Made by a program: the position numbers and the translations under genes
Assembly (NCBI GenBank): GCA_023387715.1
Contig: JAEWHQ010000042.1
Coordinates: 1 to 6,646 of the forward strand
Source: Pseudomonadota bacterium
Lineage (GTDB): Bacteria > Pseudomonadota > Alphaproteobacteria > Rhizobiales > Rhizobiaceae
Direction of reading: 5' to 3'
Length of the DNA stretch: 6,646 nucleotides
In this document: piece by piece, positions 1 to 6,646 of the stretch
Layout of the letters: the number at the start of each line of letters is the position of its first letter
Position numbering within the stretch: the stretch's first letter is position 1
The notes under the pieces: model-generated
What the model was told of the DNA's origin: nothing
Databases searched by the model: none
The model's input: the letters and a program-made list of their open reading frames with translations, nothing else

Positions 1-830
1 CCGCAATGCTTGTGGGAACGGTTGCCGTGGTTGCAATCCTTTCAGGTTGTGCCAGCAAAGATGACGATATTGATCTGTCAAAATATGTTGAAACCATCGA
101 TGCGCCGGATAAGCTTTACAATGAAGCGCTGGCAAATCTTGAAGGTGGACGTCTGGGCGAAGCTGCGAAGAAATTTGCCGCTATTGACCGTCAGCATCCT
201 TACACTGAATGGGCACGCAAATCGCTCGTGATGGGCGCATTTACCAATTACCGTCAGGGCAATTACGAAGAAGCTATCAGCATGTCGAAGCGTTATAACA
301 CGCTTTATCCGACATCGCCTGAATCGGCTTATGCTTATTATATTATCGGTTTGAGCTATTTCCGTCAGATCCCTGACGTGACCCGCGATCAGGCAGCCAG
401 CAAGCGAGCTATTGCCGCGATGCAGGAAGTGATCGATCGTTATCCGGATAGTGAATATGTCGAGGATGCCAAAACGAAAATTCGTTTTGCCCGCGACCAG
501 CTGGCCGGTAAAGAAATGCAGGTCGGTCGTTACTATCTCGAGCGCAAAGACTATCTGGCAGCTGTGAAGCGTTTCCGTGGAGTGGTGGAAGAATATTCCA
601 ACACGCGTCACGTTGAAGAAGCGCTCGCACGTTTGGTTGAAGCCTATTATGCATTGGGTCTGACCAGCGAAGCGCAGATGGCTGCATCGGTGCTTGGTCA
701 GAACTATCCGGACAGCCAGTGGTATAAAGATAGCTATAAGCTGTTGCAGTCTGGTGGTTTGGAGCCGCGCAACAATAGTGGTTCATGGTTGTCTAAAGCT
801 GGCGCGCTGATCACCGGCGGCGGCGCATAA
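1..830 (+). CDS. bamD: Outer membrane assembly lipoprotein BamD (5' end probably outside the window)
   Basis: BamD (older name ComL) is the essential lipoprotein of the BAM complex, which folds beta-barrel proteins into the outer membrane; it works on the periplasmic side with BamA. The first in-frame ATG is at 6, but the frame is open to the left edge (first full codon at 3). Counting from that ATG, a hydrophobic stretch (residues 2-12) leads into a lipobox, Leu-Ser-Gly-Cys, with the lipidated Cys at residue 15 (codon 48-50). This signal peptide has no positively charged n-region, so the true start is probably a few codons upstream. Residues about 35-250 are helical TPR-type repeats typical of BamD, with recurring Tyr-Pro turns (Tyr-Pro-Thr-Ser at 101, Tyr-Pro-Asp-Ser at 146 and 234). 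The tail is Gly-rich. The 274 visible residues suit an alphaproteobacterial BamD. It ends in TAA at 828-830, 13 bases before recN, suggesting cotranscription. Family identity is strong; only the start is uncertain. Confidence 0.9.
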   Translation, partial: AMLVGTVAVVAILSGCASKDDDIDLSKYVETIDAPDKLYNEALANLEGGRLGEAAKKFAAIDRQHPYTEWARKSLVMGAFTNYRQGNYEEAISMSKRYNTLYPTSPESAYAYYIIGLSYFRQIPDVTRDQAASKRAIAAMQEVIDRYPDSEYVEDAKTKIRFARDQLAGKEMQVGRYYLERKDYLAAVKRFRGVVEEYSNTRHVEEALARLVEAYYALGLTSEAQMAASVLGQNYPDSQWYKDSYKLLQSGGLEPRNNSGSWLSKAGALITGGGA

Positions 831-843
831 AGAAAAGCACCTC

Positions 844-2523
844 ATGCTGTCGCACCTCTCGATCCGCGATATAGTTCTGATTGAAAGGCTTGATATTGAA
901 TTCAGCAATGGACTTTCTGTGCTTACCGGTGAGACCGGTGCGGGGAAGTCTATTCTACTGGATTCTTTGTCTCTGGCGCTTGGGGCTCGTGGTGACGCAT
1001 CACTGGTGCGTCACGGTGCCGATCAGGGGCAGGTAACAGCTGTTTTTGATGTGCCGGCCAAACATCCGGCACGTATTTTCCTGAACCAAAACGGCTTGGA
1101 AGATGATGGCGATATTATTTTGCGCCGCGTCCAGTCCGGTGATGGCCGTACCCGCGTTTTCATCAATGATCAGGTAGCAAGTGTAACGCTTTTGCGTGAA
1201 CTTGGTCGCAGATTAGTGGAAATTCACGGACAGCATGATGACCGTGCTTTGGTTGATATTGATATTCACCGCAGCCTGCTTGACGCTTTTGGTGGCTTGG
1301 ATAGCCAGACGGAAGTGGTGCGGGAGAAGTTTAAAAGCTGGCGTGATGCCGAACAGGCATTAAACCGCCACCGTGCCAAAGTGGAAGCAGCAGAGCGCGA
1401 AGGCGATTATTTGCGTGCCTCCGTTGAGGAACTGGACAAGCTTAATCCGCAAATTGGGGAAGAAGACGAGCTGGCAGAACGCCGCGCGGTGATGATGAAA
1501 TCCGAGCGCATTGCTTCTGATGTCAATGAAGCCAGTGATTTATTGTCGGGGCAGGGTTCACCGGTTCCCTCACTTGCAAGTCTTGTACGCCGCTTGGAGC
1601 GCAAAGCGCCTGAAGCACCGCAGCTGTTAGAGCCGGTTATCAATGCAATTGATGAAGCGTTGGACAAGCTGGCGCTGGCACAAGACGGTATTGAAGCGGC
1701 CATCCGTGCGATTGATTTTGATCCGCGCTTGCAGGAGCAGGTGGAAGAGCGCCTTTTTGCGCTTCGTGCCGCAGCGCGCAAATATTCGGTACCGGTCAGC
1801 GAATTACCTGCCTTGCGTGACAAAATGGATGCCGATCTGGTTGATCTTGATGCAGGCGCTGAAAAGCTTGAAAAGCTGGAGGCTGAAGCGATTGTTGCCA
1901 AGAAAGCCTATGATGATGTGGCCAAGGCTCTTTCAGCCGCACGTCATGAAACGGCTGAGCATCTGAAAGCTGCCGTAATGGCTGAATTGCCAGCCTTGAA
2001 GCTGGAGCGCGCCGAGTTTATCGTTGAAATGACCACAGATGCGGAAAGTCGCAGTGCTGAAGGCATTGATATTGTGGAATATTGGGTGCGCACCAATCCG
2101 GGCACCCGTGCCGGTCCGATGATGAAAGTCGCGTCAGGCGGCGAATTATCGCGTTTCTTGCTGGCTTTGAAGGTTGCGCTTGCTGATCGTGGTTCTGCAC
2201 CAACACTGGTGTTTGACGAAATCGATACAGGTGTTGGCGGTGCGGTGGCCGATGCGATTGGTCAGCGTTTGTCGCGCCTCTCGTCGCGTGTGCAGGTCTT
2301 GTCGGTGACCCATGCTCCGCAAGTGGCGGCACGCGCTTCAACGCATTTTCTGATTGCTAAATCAGCAGATAAGAGCGACCGCGTCAGCACATCCATCCGT
2401 GTGATGGAAACGGCCGAGCGTCAGGAAGAAATCGCCCGTATGCTGGCTGGTGCCAGCGTGACGGATGAAGCCCGCGCTGCTGCCGAGCGACTGCTTGGCG
2501 AGAATAGCAAGGTTAAAGCCTGA
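844..2523 (+). CDS. recN: DNA repair protein RecN (SMC-like ATPase)
   Basis: RecN is a cytoplasmic SMC-family ATPase that acts early in recombinational repair of double-strand breaks and helps hold broken DNA together. The 559-residue protein is complete (E. coli RecN is about 553). The N-terminal ATPase half has a Walker A loop, Gly-Glu-Thr-Gly-Ala-Gly-Lys-Ser (residues 29-36), and the conserved Glu-Ile-His-Gly-Gln-His segment near 126-131. Charged, helix-forming segments at about 155-230 and 328-375 fit the short antiparallel coiled coil. The C-terminal half has the ABC signature Ser-Gly-Gly-Glu-Leu-Ser-Arg (431-437), Walker B ending in Phe-Asp-Glu-Ile-Asp (457-461) and a switch histidine in Thr-His-Ala-Pro-Gln (489-493). 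All ATPase motifs are intact. The ATG at 844 gives the canonical RecN N-terminus (Met-Leu-Ser-His-Leu-Ser-Ile). Its ribosome site is weak: only an A-rich AGAAAAG at 831-837. The gene is 13 bases after bamD, and I see no LexA-type box in that gap, so any damage control would come from a promoter further upstream. Confidence 0.97.
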   Translation: MLSHLSIRDIVLIERLDIEFSNGLSVLTGETGAGKSILLDSLSLALGARGDASLVRHGADQGQVTAVFDVPAKHPARIFLNQNGLEDDGDIILRRVQSGDGRTRVFINDQVASVTLLRELGRRLVEIHGQHDDRALVDIDIHRSLLDAFGGLDSQTEVVREKFKSWRDAEQALNRHRAKVEAAEREGDYLRASVEELDKLNPQIGEEDELAERRAVMMKSERIASDVNEASDLLSGQGSPVPSLASLVRRLERKAPEAPQLLEPVINAIDEALDKLALAQDGIEAAIRAIDFDPRLQEQVEERLFALRAAARKYSVPVSELPALRDKMDADLVDLDAGAEKLEKLEAEAIVAKKAYDDVAKALSAARHETAEHLKAAVMAELPALKLERAEFIVEMTTDAESRSAEGIDIVEYWVRTNPGTRAGPMMKVASGGELSRFLLALKVALADRGSAPTLVFDEIDTGVGGAVADAIGQRLSRLSSRVQVLSVTHAPQVAARASTHFLIAKSADKSDRVSTSIRVMETAERQEEIARMLAGASVTDEARAAAERLLGENSKVKA

Positions 2524-4780
<2,257 letters not shown>

Positions 4781-4805
4781 AAGCATATTTCAGGTTCAGG
4801 ATATG

Positions 4806-4842
4806 AAAACACCGGCTCTGATATCAGAGCCGGTGTTTTTTT
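4806..4842 (+). terminator. Intrinsic terminator after ligA, probably shared with the convergent peptidase gene
   Basis: Bases 4806-4839 are a perfect 34-base palindrome: the arm 4806-4822 is the exact reverse complement of 4823-4839. As RNA this gives up to 15 pairs closing an AUAU loop (4821-4824), with a GC-rich core CACCGGCTCTG. On the + strand the arm ends in a run of seven T (4836-4842), so it is a strong Rho-independent terminator for ligA, 25 bases after its stop. On the - strand the same hairpin begins a few bases after the peptidase stop (4845-4847) but is followed by only four T, so termination in that direction is probable but likely weaker. Confidence 0.93.
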
Positions 4843-4844
4843 GT

Positions 4845-6646
4845 CTAAAGAGGTTTGGTTGCCTCAATGAGCCATTCGCTGGCCGACTTATCCATATGGG
4901 GTGTCAGCTTTTCGCGTACCTGCTGGTGATAATGATTGAGCCAGTCAATCTCTTCAGGAGAAAGCAGAGCTTTATCAATCAGGCGCAGATCAATCGGGCA
5001 GAAGGTGAGGGTTTCAAAACCCATCATCGGCAGATCGCCGCCTTCCGGCACCGTTGCTTCGGTGACGATAATCAGGTTTTCAATGCGGATACCGAATGAG
5101 CCCGGCTTGTAATAGCCCGGTTCATTGGAGCAGATCATGCCAGCCATCAGCTCCTGATCGCCGCGCTTGGAAATGCTTTGCGGCCCTTCATGGACGGAAA
5201 GATAAGAGCCGACACCGTGGCCGGTGCCATGACCGTAATCGAAGCCTTGTTTCCAAAGGGCGATACGTGCAAGCGCGTCAATATCCTGTCCGCGGGTGCC
5301 TTTCGGAAAGCGTGCTGTGGAAATGGCAATCATGCCTTTCAGCACCAGTGTAAAGGCACGTTTTTTCTCAGATGTTACATCGCCGATGGCAACCGAGCGG
5401 GTAATGTCGGTGGTGCCGTCACGATATTGGCCGCCAGAATCGATTAGATAGACATCACCATTTTCAAACTGACGGTTGGTGTCAGTGTTGACGCGGTAAT
5501 GGATGATCGCGCCATTGGGCCCGCTGCCGGAGATGCTGTCGAAGGATAATTCTTCCAATGGCATCTGAAAATCTTTGCCGACTTCTGCACGGCATTCTTC
5601 TAATTTTTGTGCCGCAGAAATTTCGCTTAAATCCTCCGGCTTTTGTGCATCCAGCCATGAGAGGAAGCGTACCATCGCAACACCGTCGCGCTCATGTGCT
5701 GTACGGCTGCCGTCAAGTTCGGCTTTGTTTTTAATGGCACGTGGCAGACGTGCCGGATCTTTACCGCAGATATAAGAGCCATTCGCGCCTTCAATGATGA
5801 GGCGGAATTTTTCTGCCGCCAGCGCCGGATCCAGCATGAAAATCTCGCCCGCTTGTGCGCGTTTGGTCAAGGCTGCTTCAAGGCTTGACGGCTCGCATAT
5901 AGTGGCAAGCTGGGTGAGGTAAGCACGCGGTTCAATGGCAAGCTTGCGCTCATCAATGAAAATCTGCGGTGCCTCAGTGCTTGACAGAATAACAAAGCAA
6001 AGCGGCAGTGGCGTGTTGGAAACATCTTTGCCGCGAATGTTGAAAACCCAAGCCGCTGATGACGGATCAGTCAGAATGGTGGCCGTGGCAGCCGTTTGAC
6101 CAAGTGCCTTTTGCATCAGGGCGATTTTTTCGGATGCTTCCTGACCCGAATAGCGTGCCGGCTGAATGGTAACCGGTGCCAATGGTGCAGCAGGGCGGTC
6201 TTGCCAGACCTGATCCACCAGATTGTGCTCAAGCGCTACCAAGCGCCCGCCATTGGCTTCAAGGCTGTTGCGTAAGGCTGCTGCTTCATTGATAGTGTGC
6301 AGCCATGGATCAAAGCCGATGACCAAACCTTCGCCATTGTCTTTCAGCCATGTGGCTGGCGGATTGGTAACAAGGCTTTCAATAGTGAAAATTGCCGGAT
6401 CGGTTTGAGTTGCCGCCTGCAATTCATAACGGCCATCCACAAACAGCAAAGCGCTGTCTTTTAAAATAAGGGCTGCACCTGCCGAGCCGGTGAAGCCGGT
6501 GAGCCAGCCAAGACGCTGTGCGCTTTCCGGCACATATTCGCCCTGATGTTCATCAGCACGCGGCACCAGAAAACCATCAATTTGGTTTTCTGCCATCAGT
6601 TTGCGCACATTGGCAACGCGCGGCTTGGCATGAGAAGGATCTGATT
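4845..6646 (-). CDS. pepP: Xaa-Pro aminopeptidase (aminopeptidase P, M24B, three-domain type; 5' end outside the window)
   Basis: Aminopeptidase P removes an N-terminal residue when the next residue is proline; it is a cytosolic dimanganese enzyme that helps complete peptide breakdown. Residues are counted from a GTG codon at 6606-6608. Two creatinase-like N-terminal domains (about 1-135 and 145-295) precede the pita-bread catalytic domain (about 300-515) and the C-terminal extension found in the long, eukaryote-like XPNPEP1 type (about 600 residues, against about 440 for E. coli PepP). All five metal ligands are present: Asp390 (Leu-Ile-Asp-Ser-Gly), Asp401 (Thr-Thr-Asp-Ile-Thr), His464 (Gly-Thr-Gly-His-Gly), Glu496 (Asn-Glu-Pro-Gly-Tyr) and Glu510 (Arg-Ile-Glu-Asn). 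Catalytic-type His370 and His473 are also there. The GTG is probably an internal Val: the frame stays open to the right edge, adding 12 residues (Ser-Asp-Pro-Ser-His-Ala-Lys-Pro-Arg-Val-Ala-Asn) that resemble the family's N-terminus. The gene ends in TAG at 4845-4847, convergent with ligA. The symbol pepP is by function; it is not an orthologue of the short E. coli enzyme. Confidence 0.95.
   Translation of the reverse strand, partial: SDPSHAKPRVANVRKLMAENQIDGFLVPRADEHQGEYVPESAQRLGWLTGFTGSAGAALILKDSALLFVDGRYELQAATQTDPAIFTIESLVTNPPATWLKDNGEGLVIGFDPWLHTINEAAALRNSLEANGGRLVALEHNLVDQVWQDRPAAPLAPVTIQPARYSGQEASEKIALMQKALGQTAATATILTDPSSAAWVFNIRGKDVSNTPLPLCFVILSSTEAPQIFIDERKLAIEPRAYLTQLATICEPSSLEAALTKRAQAGEIFMLDPALAAEKFRLIIEGANGSYICGKDPARLPRAIKNKAELDGSRTAHERDGVAMVRFLSWLDAQKPEDLSEISAAQKLEECRAEVGKDFQMPLEELSFDSISGSGPNGAIIHYRVNTDTNRQFENGDVYLIDSGGQYRDGTTDITRSVAIGDVTSEKKRAFTLVLKGMIAISTARFPKGTRGQDIDALARIALWKQGFDYGHGTGHGVGSYLSVHEGPQSISKRGDQELMAGMICSNEPGYYKPGSFGIRIENLIIVTEATVPEGGDLPMMGFETLTFCPIDLRLIDKALLSPEEIDWLNHYHQQVREKLTPHMDKSASEWLIEATKPL

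Noticed and set aside
1556..1567. Two GTTC repeats inside recN, considered as an alphaproteobacterial LexA box
   Set aside because: The spacing is four bases, not seven, and the site is inside coding sequence far from any start.
1407..1901. 164-codon open frame on the - strand inside recN
   Set aside because: Its product is a Ser/Arg/Ala-rich low-complexity string typical of an antisense shadow, and it lies wholly inside an intact recN.

Overview
The window is an ordinary, gene-dense stretch of an alphaproteobacterial chromosome. The encoded proteins look like Rhizobiales, most likely a member of the Brucellaceae: the NAD-dependent DNA ligase has the length and sequence features I recall for Brucella/Ochrobactrum LigA. 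By eye GC is roughly half, lower than I would expect for Brucella itself, so a lower-GC relative (for example Pseudochrobactrum-like) is possible. That placement rests on memory of protein families, not on a search.

Layout, left to right: (1) bamD, the outer-membrane assembly lipoprotein, on + and probably missing its first few codons at the left edge; (2) recN, the SMC-like double-strand-break repair ATPase, on + and only 13 bases after bamD; (3) a 97-base gap without a gene; (4) ligA, NAD-dependent DNA ligase, on +; (5) a 64-base convergent gap almost filled by a perfect 34-base palindrome with a T-run, a strong intrinsic terminator; (6) a three-domain Xaa-Pro aminopeptidase (M24B, pepP-like) on -, running off the right edge.

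The three + strand genes probably form one transcription unit, or bamD-recN plus a partly independent ligA. In related genomes, as I recall, this trio follows the cell-division/envelope genes (ftsZ, lpxC). RecN gathers broken DNA ends and LigA seals nicks, so two chromosome-maintenance genes sit behind an envelope-biogenesis gene. The peptidase points the other way and is unrelated in function. Its transcript and that of ligA meet at the shared terminator.

I found no mobile element, CRISPR array, tRNA, rRNA, phage gene or defence system, and nothing that looks like an undescribed system. The observations worth a second look are small: the terminator palindrome, a possible hairpin over the ligA translation start, and two gene starts that lie outside the window.
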